A stretch of DNA of 6,826 bases from an uncultured Lysobacteraceae bacterium (lineage in GTDB: Bacteria; Pseudomonadota; Gammaproteobacteria; Xanthomonadales; Xanthomonadaceae), in contig CAMLSB010000101.1 in assembly GCA_946482565.1 (NCBI GenBank), positions 1 through 6,826 on the forward strand. The letters are read 5' to 3'. Both the position numbers and the translations under genes were made by a program. Shown here one piece after another: positions 1 to 6,264 of this stretch; position 1 is the first letter of the stretch; each line of letters begins with the position of its first letter. The notes beneath the pieces were generated by a model. That model made no database searches. It was not told the origin of the DNA and was given only the letters and a program-made list of their open reading frames with translations.

Positions 1-462
1 GTGCAGCGCCTGCTCGATGCCGGCGCGTCGCGCGTGGTCGTGGGCTCGCTCGCGATCCGCGAGCCCGACCTCGTCGCGGGCTTGATCGCGCGCTTCGGCG
101 CGGAGGCGCTGGTGGTGGCGCTGGACGCGCGCCGCGACGCGGAAGGACGCTGGCGGTTGCCCGTCGCCGGCTGGACCGCGGCGACCGACGCTTCGCTTCC
201 GACGCTCGCGCGCCGCTTCGAAGCCGCGGGCCTGCGGCACCTGCTCAGCACCGACATCGCGCGCGACGGCATGCTCTCCGGTCCGGGCCTGGACCTGTAT
301 CGCGACCTGCGCGCCGCGTGCCCCGGGCTGTCGCTGCAGGCCAGTGGCGGCATCCGCGACGCCGCGGATCTCGCGGCGGTCGAGGCGCTCGGCTGCGCCG
401 GCGCCGTGCTCGGCCGCAGCCTGCTGGAAGGCGGCATCGACCTGGGCGCATTGCGATGCTGA
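1..462 (+). CDS. hisA: HisA, phosphoribosylformimino-5-aminoimidazole carboxamide ribotide isomerase (3' part, 5' end cut by window)
   Basis: This cytoplasmic (beta/alpha)8-barrel enzyme isomerises ProFAR to PRFAR, the fourth step of histidine synthesis, and feeds HisH/HisF. The 153 visible residues are the C-terminal part; family members are about 240-250 residues, so roughly 90 are missing upstream. In fragment numbering, the first phosphate-loop half is VVVGSLAIREP (13-22 region), the second catalytic Asp is D42 in VVALDARRD, the conserved STDIARDGM stretch is at 83-91, and the C-terminal phosphate-binding segments are ASGGIRD (114-120) and GAVLGRSLLEG (134-144). The GTG at base 1 is an internal valine, not a start. 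The stop TGA (460-462) overlaps the hisF ATG (456-458), a 7-nt overlap implying translational coupling. The resemblance to HisF is the known paralogy of the two barrels; isomerase rather than cyclase is chosen because the real hisF follows. Confidence 0.95.
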   Translation: MQRLLDAGASRVVVGSLAIREPDLVAGLIARFGAEALVVALDARRDAEGRWRLPVAGWTAATDASLPTLARRFEAAGLRHLLSTDIARDGMLSGPGLDLYRDLRAACPGLSLQASGGIRDAADLAAVEALGCAGAVLGRSLLEGGIDLGALRC

Positions 463-1226
463 GCCGCCGCATCATCGCCTGCCTCGACGTGCGCGACGGG
501 CGCGTGGTCAAGGGCGTGCGTTTCGAAGGCCACCGCGACATGGGCGACGTCGTCGCGCTCGCGCGGCGCCATCGCGGCGCCGGGGCCGACGAAATCGTGC
601 TCTACGACATCGCCGCGAGCCCGCGCGGCACCTGCGCGGATCCCGCCTGGGTGGGACGCGTCGCCTGCGACCTCGACATCCCGGTCTGCGTGGCGGGTGG
701 CATTCGCAGCGTCGAGCAGGCGCGCAGCCTGCTCAACGCGGGCGCCGACAAGATCTCGGTCAACACGCCCGCGCTCGAGCGTCCCGCGCTCGTGTCCGAG
801 CTCGCCGATGCGTTCGGATCCCAGTGCGTCGTCGTCGGCGTCGACTCGCGCCGCGACGACGACGGCGAATGGCGCGTGCGCAGCCACAGCGGCGATCCGT
901 CGCGGATGCGCGCGCTGCCGCGGCGCACGCTGGACTGGATCGCCGAAGCCCAGCAGCTCGGCGCTGGCGAGATCGTCCTCAACTGCATGGACAGCGACGG
1001 CACCCGCGACGGTTTCGACCTCGTCCAACTGGCGGCGGTGCGTGCCATCTGCGCCGTGCCGCTGGTCGCGTCCGGCGGCGCCGGATGCGCGGCCCATTTC
1101 GAAGCGGCCTTCCGCGCCGACGCCGATGCCGCGCTCGCGGCCGGCGCGCTCCACGACGGCAGCCTGGAGATCGGCGCCGTCAAGCGTGCCCTGCACGACG
1201 CAGGCGTCGTGGTGAGGCTGCCATGA
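456..1226 (+). CDS. hisF: HisF, imidazole glycerol phosphate synthase cyclase subunit
   Basis: HisF is the cyclase half of the HisH-HisF complex. It uses ammonia channelled from the glutaminase HisH to turn PRFAR into imidazole glycerol phosphate and AICAR. The product is 256 aa, the usual family length (about 256-258). Both catalytic aspartates are present at the canonical positions: D11 in IIACLDV and D130 in VVVGVDSRR. Phosphate-binding elements are AGGIRS (80-85) and ASGGAG (205-210), and the GDPSR...GAGEIVLNCMDSDGT segment (146-183) is the gammaproteobacterial form. The ATG at 456 lies inside the end of hisA and gives the expected MLSRRIIACLDV start; longer in-frame versions reaching back to base 318 read only hisA in another frame. 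No strong Shine-Dalgarno precedes it, consistent with coupling to hisA. Its TGA overlaps the hisIE start as ATGA. Confidence 0.98.
   Translation: MLSRRIIACLDVRDGRVVKGVRFEGHRDMGDVVALARRHRGAGADEIVLYDIAASPRGTCADPAWVGRVACDLDIPVCVAGGIRSVEQARSLLNAGADKISVNTPALERPALVSELADAFGSQCVVVGVDSRRDDDGEWRVRSHSGDPSRMRALPRRTLDWIAEAQQLGAGEIVLNCMDSDGTRDGFDLVQLAAVRAICAVPLVASGGAGCAAHFEAAFRADADAALAAGALHDGSLEIGAVKRALHDAGVVVRLP
1211..1217 (+). promoter_or_regulatory. Ribosome binding site of hisIE
   Basis: GGTGAGG lies 5 nt before the ATG at 1223, inside the last codons of hisF. It is a fair Shine-Dalgarno match and supports this start together with the ATGA stop-start overlap. Confidence 0.55.
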
Positions 1227-1849
1227 GCACGCCCCGGACAGCGACGCTCGACATCGACGCCCTCGCATGGGCGCGCCAGGACGGCCTGCTGCCTGCGATC
1301 GTGCAGGACGCCGCGACCCTGCGCGTGCTGATGCTCGGCTACATGGATCGCGAAGCCCTCGCGGCGACCGTCGAGCGCGGCCGCGTCACCTTCTACAGCC
1401 GCAGCCGGCGCCGGCAGTGGTGCAAGGGCGACACGTCAGGGCATTGGCTGGAACTGGTCTCGATCGAGGCCGACTGCGACGGCGACACGCTGCTCGTGGT
1501 CGCGCGTGCGCACGGTCCCACCTGCCACCTCGGCCGATGCAGCTGCTTTGCGCATGCGCCCGGCGACCCCGTCGGCGCGCTGGACGCGCTGGTGGCCGCG
1601 CGCATCGCGGCGCCGTCGATCGGCTACACCGGCCGCCTGCTGGCGTCCGGGATCGCGAGGATCGCGCAGAAGGTCGGCGAGGAAGGCGTGGAAACCGCGC
1701 TGGCCGCGGTGGCCGGCGACCAGGCCTCGCTGCGCGCGGAAGCCGCCGACCTCGTGTACCACCTCGTCGTCGCCCTGCGCGCGCGCGGCCTGTCGCTCGA
1801 CGACCTGCGCGGCGAACTCGCGCGCCGTGCCGGGCCCGGCGGGGACTAG
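1223..1849 (+). CDS. hisIE: HisIE, bifunctional phosphoribosyl-AMP cyclohydrolase / phosphoribosyl-ATP pyrophosphatase
   Basis: This fused enzyme performs the second and third steps of histidine synthesis: hydrolysis of PR-ATP to PR-AMP, then opening of the purine ring to give ProFAR. It is 208 aa, close to the E. coli fusion (about 203). The N-terminal HisI domain (about 10-115) has MLGYMD (37-42), FYSRSR, WCKGDTSG (66-73), the metal-binding DCDGD (84-88) and the Zn-type cysteines C101 (GPTCH) and C108 (SCF). The C-terminal HisE domain (about 120-205) is an all-helical MazG-like pyrophosphatase with IAQKVGEEGVE (147-157) and the acidic EAADLVYHL helix (173-181). The family usually has WRKGE where this has WCKGD, a mild variation. 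The start ATG overlaps the hisF stop (ATGA). It ends with TAG at 1847-1849, inside the end of the convergent thioredoxin-like gene. It is the last his gene here, as in typical hisGDCBHAFI operons. Confidence 0.97.
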   Translation: MSTPRTATLDIDALAWARQDGLLPAIVQDAATLRVLMLGYMDREALAATVERGRVTFYSRSRRRQWCKGDTSGHWLELVSIEADCDGDTLLVVARAHGPTCHLGRCSCFAHAPGDPVGALDALVAARIAAPSIGYTGRLLASGIARIAQKVGEEGVETALAAVAGDQASLRAEAADLVYHLVVALRARGLSLDDLRGELARRAGPGGD

Positions 1850-2820
1850 CGTCCGCTGGCCGCGTCTTCGGACGCGTCTTCGTCCGCGCCCGGCGCAACG
1901 GCTTGCCCGGACGAAAGCAGCCCGTTCTTTCTCAGCAGGGCGATGAGTGCATCGCGCGCATCCGCCGGCTTCCAGCCGATCACGGTTCCCACGATCCTGC
2001 CATCGCGTACCACGTAGAACGACGGCATCCGCCACTCCGGGAACATCGGCCATTCGGCGCGATCGTAGAGGGTCAGCATCGGCGCCTGCGGATGCGCGCG
2101 GTTCCACTCGGCCACGTCGGCAGGGTCCTCGGGACCCGGCGGCAAGCCGAGCCAGGTGGCACGCGCGCGAAACGCAGGCCCGAGCACCGGATCGGCGGAG
2201 ATTTCGCGCGCCGCGTCGTCCGAGAAATGGCAGCCCGCCATCACCAGCACCTGGGTCGGCCCGAGGTCCAGGGCGACGCGCTCGAAGCGACCGTCGCCGG
2301 CCTCGCGCCAGGCGCTCGGTTGGCCTGCAGCGACGTTCCCCGCGTCCACGAACTTCGGCAGCGCAGCCAGCCCAGCCTTGGGCCGCGATGCGCCGAATTT
2401 AGCGGCGTCGTCGAACCGGCGCGCCGAAAGCAGGACGCTGCGCATCCTCGCCAGCTCTTCGCGCTTCGCAATCCCGCGAAGCTCGAGTTCGGCCAGGCTT
2501 GCCTGCATGGCGTCCAGGGCGTACGGGTCGGTACGATAGAAGTTGGCCAGCCTGGCGTCATCGAAACGCAGGTGCAGGGAGGCGTCGTCGGAGGCGTGGA
2601 GCGCGCCCGGGTCGCCGGCATCGGGATACAGCGCACGGAATCGCGCGGCCAGGGCTTGCCCGCGCGCTTCCTCCGACATCATCGTCGCGTGCAGCGCGTC
2701 GTCCAGCTGCTGGAGCTGCTCGTGGCGCTGCTGGATGCCGTCGCCGCGCAGGCCCGCCGCCGCAGTGCCGGTGGCGGCCAGCAAAAGCAGGGCGACCAGC
2801 CCGGGATGATTGCGCGCCAT
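1846..2820 (-). CDS. Exported protein with C-terminal thioredoxin-like domain (CHFS motif), function unknown
   Basis: I do not recognise this 324-aa protein by name. It begins with a probable signal peptide: a short N-region (MARNHPG), a hydrophobic core (LVALLLLAATGTA) and an AAA cleavage site near residue 22, without a lipobox cysteine, so it is probably periplasmic. Residues about 25-145 look helical and rich in Gln, Glu, Arg and Ala. Residues about 180-300 resemble a thioredoxin fold: a beta strand TQVLVMAG, then C197-H198-F199-S200 where thioredoxins have CxxC, then MPSFYVV (265-271) with the likely cis-proline P266, and RDGRIVGTVIGW like the last thioredoxin strands. The CxxS form would suit a monothiol exchange or isomerase role, not a classical disulfide reductase; this is inference. 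The acidic tail (312-319) is encoded by a 12-nt near repeat. The start is fixed by a near-perfect Shine-Dalgarno. The gene follows mtnC by 32 nt and is probably last in that operon. Its stop shares CTAG with hisIE. Confidence 0.85.
   Translation of the reverse strand: MARNHPGLVALLLLAATGTAAAGLRGDGIQQRHEQLQQLDDALHATMMSEEARGQALAARFRALYPDAGDPGALHASDDASLHLRFDDARLANFYRTDPYALDAMQASLAELELRGIAKREELARMRSVLLSARRFDDAAKFGASRPKAGLAALPKFVDAGNVAAGQPSAWREAGDGRFERVALDLGPTQVLVMAGCHFSDDAAREISADPVLGPAFRARATWLGLPPGPEDPADVAEWNRAHPQAPMLTLYDRAEWPMFPEWRMPSFYVVRDGRIVGTVIGWKPADARDALIALLRKNGLLSSGQAVAPGADEDASEDAASGR
1849..1886. repeat. Inverted and direct repeats at the convergent junction, possible bidirectional termination structure
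   Basis: GCGTCCG (1849-1855) is the reverse complement of CGGACGC (1869-1875). CGGACG (1869-1874) can instead pair with CGTCCG (1881-1886) across a 6-nt loop. In addition CGCGTCTTCG occurs twice, at 1861-1870 and 1873-1882, a 12-nt period that encodes the acidic DASE-DAAS tail of the thioredoxin-like protein. The structure lies just after the hisIE stop. There is no T-tract, so a terminator role is uncertain. Confidence 0.35.
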
Positions 2821-2824
2821 GGCG

Positions 2825-2832
2825 ACCTCCTT
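2825..2832 (-). promoter_or_regulatory. Strong ribosome binding site of the thioredoxin-like gene
   Basis: Read on the - strand this is AAGGAGGT, followed by CGCC and the ATG at 2820-2818. It is the strongest Shine-Dalgarno among the starts in the window. It fixes the start and argues that this protein is translated independently rather than only by coupling to mtnC. Confidence 0.85.
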
Positions 2833-2838
2833 GTCGAT

Positions 2839-2852
2839 CCGGCCGTGGCCGG
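2839..2852 (-). repeat. Short perfect inverted repeat between mtnC and the thioredoxin-like gene
   Basis: The transcript would read CCGGCCACGGCCGG, six complementary bases on each side of two central bases (realistically a 5-bp stem with a 4-nt loop). It begins right after the mtnC TGA (2855-2853) and ends 6 nt before the Shine-Dalgarno of the next gene. No U-tract follows, so it is not a standard terminator. It could stabilise the mRNA end or modulate readthrough, or be chance in GC-rich DNA. Confidence 0.4.
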
Positions 2853-3557
2853 TCAGGGCATGAGCAGCGGGTCCACCGCGTCGAAGGTTTCCACGCGCGG
2901 ATGGCCGTTGCATGCAGCCGCACCGCGCGGCTGCGGGTAATCCTCGCGCCGGTCGAGCAGCACGGTGCGCATGCCGGCTTCGCGCGCCGCATCGAGCTCG
3001 GCGACGACGTCGGACAGGAACACGATGTCGCCGGGGCGCCGGTTGAGGCTGTCGGCGATGAGCCGGTAGCTGTCCGCGTCGCGCTTCGGGCCGACTTCGG
3101 TGTCGAAGAACGCATCGAACAGAGGCGTCAGGTCGCCGGCGTCGGTATGCGCGAACAGCAGCTTCTGCGCCGCGACGGAGCCGGAGGAATACACCGCCAG
3201 CCGGTGCCCCGCGTCGTGCCAGCGGCGCAGCGCCGACACTGCGTCGGGATACACGTCCGCTTCCAGCTCGCCGGCAAGATAGCCCTCGCGCCAGACCATG
3301 CCCTGCAGCGCCTTGAGCGCCGTGTGCTTGCGATCCTCGTCGATCCAGCCCTGCAACGTCTCGACGATCATCGCGTCGTCGCACATCGCGCCGTGCTCGG
3401 TCGCGACCATGTCGAGCCAGCGCCGCACCTCCGGCTCGCCGCCATGCGCGCGCACGAAGCCGGGCAGGGCACGCCGCGCATACGGGAACAGCACGTTCTT
3501 CACGAACGAGATGCTGCTCGTCGTCCCCTCGATGTCCGTCAGGATCGTCGTCGCCAT
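2853..3557 (-). CDS. mtnC: MtnC, enolase-phosphatase E1 (acireductone synthase)
   Basis: MtnC is a Mg-dependent HAD-superfamily enzyme of the methionine salvage pathway. It enolises and then dephosphorylates 2,3-diketo-5-methylthiopentyl-1-phosphate to the acireductone used by MtnD. The product is 234 aa, typical for bacterial E1 (about 225-235). HAD motif I is the E1 form DIEGT (D8, E10, T12), in which the usual second Asp is Glu. Motif II is YSSGS (123-127), motif III is [10 protein letters not shown] with K158, and motif IV is [12 protein letters not shown] with D183. The inserted cap region (about 20-100) carries the helical segments seen in the family. The ATG at 3557 gives the expected [12 protein letters not shown] start, 5 nt after the mtnD stop, with only a weak GGCGAG-type ribosome site inside the end of mtnD, so coupling is likely. 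Pathway order is B, C, D but gene order is B, D, C. Confidence 0.97.
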   Translation of the reverse strand: MATTILTDIEGTTSSISFVKNVLFPYARRALPGFVRAHGGEPEVRRWLDMVATEHGAMCDDAMIVETLQGWIDEDRKHTALKALQGMVWREGYLAGELEADVYPDAVSALRRWHDAGHRLAVYSSGSVAAQKLLFAHTDAGDLTPLFDAFFDTEVGPKRDADSYRLIADSLNRRPGDIVFLSDVVAELDAAREAGMRTVLLDRREDYPQPRGAAACNGHPRVETFDAVDPLLMP

Positions 3558-3562
3558 CGCGC

Positions 3563-4123
3563 TCACTCGCCGTAGCGCGGGAAGCGCTTCGCGATGTCGA
3601 TGCCGGTGAAATGGCCGACCCAGCCGTCCGGCTCGGTGAAGAAGCGGATCGCGACGAAGCTCGGCTCCGGCCCCATGTCGAACCAGTGCCGGGTGGAATC
3701 GGGCACCGCGATCAGGTCGCCGCGGGTGCACAGCACCTCGTAGACCCTGCCGTCGACGTGCAGCGTGAACATGCCGGAGCCGGCGACGAAGAAGCGCACT
3801 TCGTCTTCCTTGTGGAAGTGCTCGTCCAGGAACTTCGCGCGCATCGTTTCGCGCTGCGGGTTGTCCGGTGCGATGCTGACCACGTCGACGCTGCGGAAGC
3901 CGCGCTCGGCGACGAGGCGGTCGATGTCGGCGCGGTATGCCTCCATGATCGCTTCCGGCGCATCGCCGGCCGCGACCGGGCGCGAGGCCTCCCACTGCTC
4001 GAAGGTCACGCCGATCGCGGCGAGCTCGCGCGCCATGGCGGTGCGGTTGTCCGTGGCGAGCAGGGGCTCGTCGGGATGCTCTTCCGCGAAGATCCGCAGT
4101 CGGCTGGCCATGGTCTCGTTCAT
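3563..4123 (-). CDS. mtnD: MtnD, acireductone dioxygenase (ARD)
   Basis: MtnD is a cupin-fold metalloenzyme that cleaves the methionine-salvage acireductone with O2. With Fe(II) the family yields 2-keto-4-methylthiobutyrate and formate (the route to methionine). With Ni(II) the Klebsiella enzyme makes methylthiopropionate, formate and CO. The sequence does not reveal which metal is used here. The product is 186 aa, near the family norm of about 180. The metal ligands are visible: [13 protein letters not shown] gives H102, H104 and E108, and STRHWFDMG gives H146. The start at 4123 overlaps the mtnB stop as ATGA and is preferred; Met5 (ATG at 4111) is an alternative. A weak GGGGTG element sits about 7 nt upstream. 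It lies between mtnB and mtnC in one transcription unit. Confidence 0.97.
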   Translation of the reverse strand: MNETMASRLRIFAEEHPDEPLLATDNRTAMARELAAIGVTFEQWEASRPVAAGDAPEAIMEAYRADIDRLVAERGFRSVDVVSIAPDNPQRETMRAKFLDEHFHKEDEVRFFVAGSGMFTLHVDGRVYEVLCTRGDLIAVPDSTRHWFDMGPEPSFVAIRFFTEPDGWVGHFTGIDIAKRFPRYGE

Positions 4124-4794
4124 CGCTTGCACCCCAGCGCCCGCAGTTGCAGCTCGCAGTCGAACAGGAACTCGAAGGCCTCCAGGTGGCGGCGCGCCTC
4201 GGCCATGTCGCGGCCCCAGGCGTACAGGCCATGGCCGTCGATCAGGTAGCCCCACATCGGGCGCTCGCCGAGCAGCGCGTCGACCTGCGCCGCCAGCGTC
4301 GGCATGTCCTGGGTGTTGGGCAGCACCGGCACGTCGATCGAGGCTTCGTGGGTGGTGTTGCCGTGGAAGGCCTTCAGCAGCTCGTAGCCCTCCAGCCGCA
4401 CGTGGCCGGCGCCGGCGAACAGCCGCGAGGCCACCGTCTGCGCGCGCGAATGCGTGTGCAGCACGCAGCCGATCTCCGCGAAGCGCCGGTACAGCTGCGT
4501 GTGCAGCAGGGTTTCGGCGGACGGGCGATGGTCGGAGCCAACGGCGCGACCGTCGAAGTCGACGACCATGATGTCGCCTTCGGTGAGCCGGCCCTTGTCG
4601 CGCCCGGACACCGTGATGGCCGCGTGGCGCTCGTCGAGGCGGCGCGAGAAATTGCTGCTGGTGGCCGGCGTCATGCCGGCCACGGCCAGTTCGCGGACGT
4701 TGGTGATGATCTCGCCGGCGAGGTGGCGCAGGCGCTGCGCGTCGTAGGGCATGCCGTCGGGGCGCGTGCTGTCGGAAAGCTGGGGGGCGCTCAT
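4120..4794 (-). CDS. mtnB: MtnB, methylthioribulose-1-phosphate dehydratase
   Basis: MtnB is a zinc enzyme of the class II aldolase fold. It dehydrates 5-methylthioribulose-1-phosphate to 2,3-diketo-5-methylthiopentyl-1-phosphate, the substrate of MtnC. The product is 224 aa, slightly longer than the usual 200-215 because of an N-terminal extension. Zinc ligands are the HTH motif (H113, H115) and H188 in [10 protein letters not shown]138 in GYELLKAF matches the catalytic Glu of human APIP by position. SSNFS (46-50) and VSGRDKG (62-68) are typical substrate-site segments. Related aldolases such as FucA and AraD are less likely given the neighbours mtnD and mtnC. The start at 4794 lies 9 nt after the stop of the upstream permease and in the loop of a GC-rich hairpin. 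Met15 (ATG at 4752) is an alternative but lacks a ribosome site. Confidence 0.95.
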   Translation of the reverse strand: MSAPQLSDSTRPDGMPYDAQRLRHLAGEIITNVRELAVAGMTPATSSNFSRRLDERHAAITVSGRDKGRLTEGDIMVVDFDGRAVGSDHRPSAETLLHTQLYRRFAEIGCVLHTHSRAQTVASRLFAGAGHVRLEGYELLKAFHGNTTHEASIDVPVLPNTQDMPTLAAQVDALLGERPMWGYLIDGHGLYAWGRDMAEARRHLEAFEFLFDCELQLRALGCKR

Positions 4795-4802
4795 GCCCCC
4801 AG
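4780..4802 (-). promoter_or_regulatory. Hairpin enclosing the mtnB start codon
   Basis: On the - strand CTGGGGG (4802-4796) can pair with CCCCCAG (4786-4780), leaving a 9-nt loop that contains the mtnB ATG. A shifted pairing, GGGGGC with GCCCCC, leaves just the 6-nt ATGAGC loop. The G-rich run is also the only Shine-Dalgarno-like sequence before mtnB, so it would be sequestered. The permease TAA (4806-4804) is immediately upstream, so a terminating ribosome could melt the stem. The complementarity is seen; a coupling role is inferred. Confidence 0.45.
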
Positions 4803-4803
4803 T

Positions 4804-6243
4804 TTAGCCCCCGCGCGCGGCCCGGGCGACCAGGCTGTGCCGGTATCCGTACAGGAAGTACACCAGGAAGCCGAAGGCCGTCCACACCACCATCAGGAAC
4901 CAGTTGTGCGCCGTCATCGTCGACAGCAGCGCCATGCACGAGAAGATGCCGGCCAGGCACACGAACCACGCGCCCTTGATCCGGAACGGCCGCGGCAGGT
5001 CGGGCTGGGTACGGCGCAGGATCAGCACGCCGGCGCAGACCGCGGCGAAGGCGATCAGCGTACCCATCGAGGTCAGCTCGCCGAGCACGTCCAGCGGGAA
5101 GATCGCCGCCAGCACGGCGATGCCGATGCCGGTGATCACGGTGTTGATGTGCGGCGTGCGATACACGGGATGGATCTTCGTGAACACCGGCGGCAGCAGC
5201 CCGTCGCGGGCCATGATCATGAAGATGCGCGGCTGGCCGATGATCATCACCAGCACCACCGACGACAGGCCGATCAGCGCGCCGATCTCGACCACGATGC
5301 GCAGCCAGCCGAGTTCAGGATGCGCCGCCACGGCGGTCACCACCGGTTCGTCGGTGCCGAGCAGGGTATAGGGCACCAGGCCGGTCATCACCGCGGCCAT
5401 CGCGATGTACAGCACGGTGCAGATCGCCAGCGACAGCAGCATGCCGACCGGCAGGTCGCGCTGCGGCTTGTGCGATTCCTGCGCCGCCACCGACACCGCC
5501 TCGAAGCCGATGTAGGCGAAGAACACCATCGCCGCGCCGCGCAGCACGCCGTCCCAGCCGAACTTGCCGGGCGCGACGTTCTCGGGGATGAAGGGATGCC
5601 AGTTCGCCGGGTCCACGTACTTCCAGCCCGCCGCGATCACCAGCAGGATCAGGCCGGTCTTGAGCACGACCATCGCCATGTTCATGGCCGAAGACTTGCG
5701 GATGCCGACGTAGCACAGCCAGGTGAGCAGCAGCACGATCGCGGCCGCCGGCAGGTTGGCGATCGCGCCGGTCGGCTTCAGCGTGGCATCCAGGGGCGCG
5801 CTCACGAACGCGGCGGGCAGGTGGATGCCGAAGTTGTCGAGCAGGCTGAGGAAGTAACCGGTCCAGCTCACCGCCACGGCCGATGCCGAGACGCCATATT
5901 CCAGCACCAGCATCCAGCCGATGAACCAGGCCGCCAGTTCGCCCAGGGTGGCGTAGGTGTAGGTGTAGGCGCTGCCCGAGACCGGCACCATCGCCGCGAA
6001 CTCGGCGTAGGCCAGCGCGCAGAACGTGCAGCAGATCGCCGCCAGCACGAACGACAGCATGATCGCCGGCCCGGCGTGTTCCGCGGCCGCCTGGCCGGTG
6101 ATCACGAAGATGCCGCCGCCGATGACCGCGCCGATCCCCAGGGCCGTGAGGCCCCAGGGTCCGAGGGTGCGGTGCAGCTGCAGCTGGTTGGCGTCGCCGG
6201 TGACGGCGTGCGGGTGCTTGGTCGCGAAGAGTCGCTTGAACAT
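4804..6243 (-). CDS. APC-superfamily amino acid permease (cationic amino acid transporter / YfnA-YhdG type)
   Basis: This is a 479-aa inner-membrane transporter with about 12 hydrophobic segments, matching the CAT-like branch of the APC superfamily (LeuT fold), probably coupled to protons. TM1 carries the unwound-helix substrate motif [15 protein letters not shown] (36-50). TM6 carries [16 protein letters not shown] (241-256), followed by the loop [24 protein letters not shown] (336-351) and the [11 protein letters not shown] loop (411-421) are also family hallmarks. The substrate cannot be read from sequence; bacterial relatives carry various cationic, neutral or aromatic amino acids. No upstream in-frame start is available and no good ribosome site precedes the ATG at 6243, so it probably depends on translation of the related permease ending 21 nt upstream. 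Its stop is 9 nt before mtnB, placing it in the methionine-salvage transcription unit. A role in methionine or amino-donor uptake is inference from that position. Confidence 0.93.
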   Translation of the reverse strand: MFKRLFATKHPHAVTGDANQLQLHRTLGPWGLTALGIGAVIGGGIFVITGQAAAEHAGPAIMLSFVLAAICCTFCALAYAEFAAMVPVSGSAYTYTYATLGELAAWFIGWMLVLEYGVSASAVAVSWTGYFLSLLDNFGIHLPAAFVSAPLDATLKPTGAIANLPAAAIVLLLTWLCYVGIRKSSAMNMAMVVLKTGLILLVIAAGWKYVDPANWHPFIPENVAPGKFGWDGVLRGAAMVFFAYIGFEAVSVAAQESHKPQRDLPVGMLLSLAICTVLYIAMAAVMTGLVPYTLLGTDEPVVTAVAAHPELGWLRIVVEIGALIGLSSVVLVMIIGQPRIFMIMARDGLLPPVFTKIHPVYRTPHINTVITGIGIAVLAAIFPLDVLGELTSMGTLIAFAAVCAGVLILRRTQPDLPRPFRIKGAWFVCLAGIFSCMALLSTMTAHNWFLMVVWTAFGFLVYFLYGYRHSLVARAARGG

Positions 6244-6264
6244 GGGCTGGGCGGTTCCGGGCGA

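Noticed and set aside
1..3. GTG at base 1 as a start codon for a short HisA
   Set aside because: The reading frame aligns with the interior of HisA, and the barrel would lack its first catalytic Asp, so the gene is simply cut by the window edge.
602..1183. A 193-codon antisense open frame inside hisF
   Set aside because: It is low-complexity Ser/Ala/Arg sequence, explained by hisF codon bias; no ribosome site or recognisable motif.
1267..2940. A 557-codon open frame on the + strand spanning hisIE and the thioredoxin-like gene
   Set aside because: It is a GC-rich shadow: arginine- and alanine-rich with no domain, overlapping two well-supported genes in other frames.
2853..4232. A long fusion reading mtnC with upstream sequence as one 459-residue protein
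   Set aside because: The upstream part is mtnD and mtnB DNA read in the wrong frame; the real MtnC start at 3557 gives the conserved DIEGT position.
4780..4802. The hairpin at mtnB as an intrinsic terminator for the permease
   Set aside because: It lies across the mtnB start and is not followed by a T-tract, only CTTTCC, so a translational role fits better.
6244..6264. A promoter between the two permeases
   Set aside because: The gap is 21 nt of GC-rich sequence with nothing resembling -10/-35 elements.
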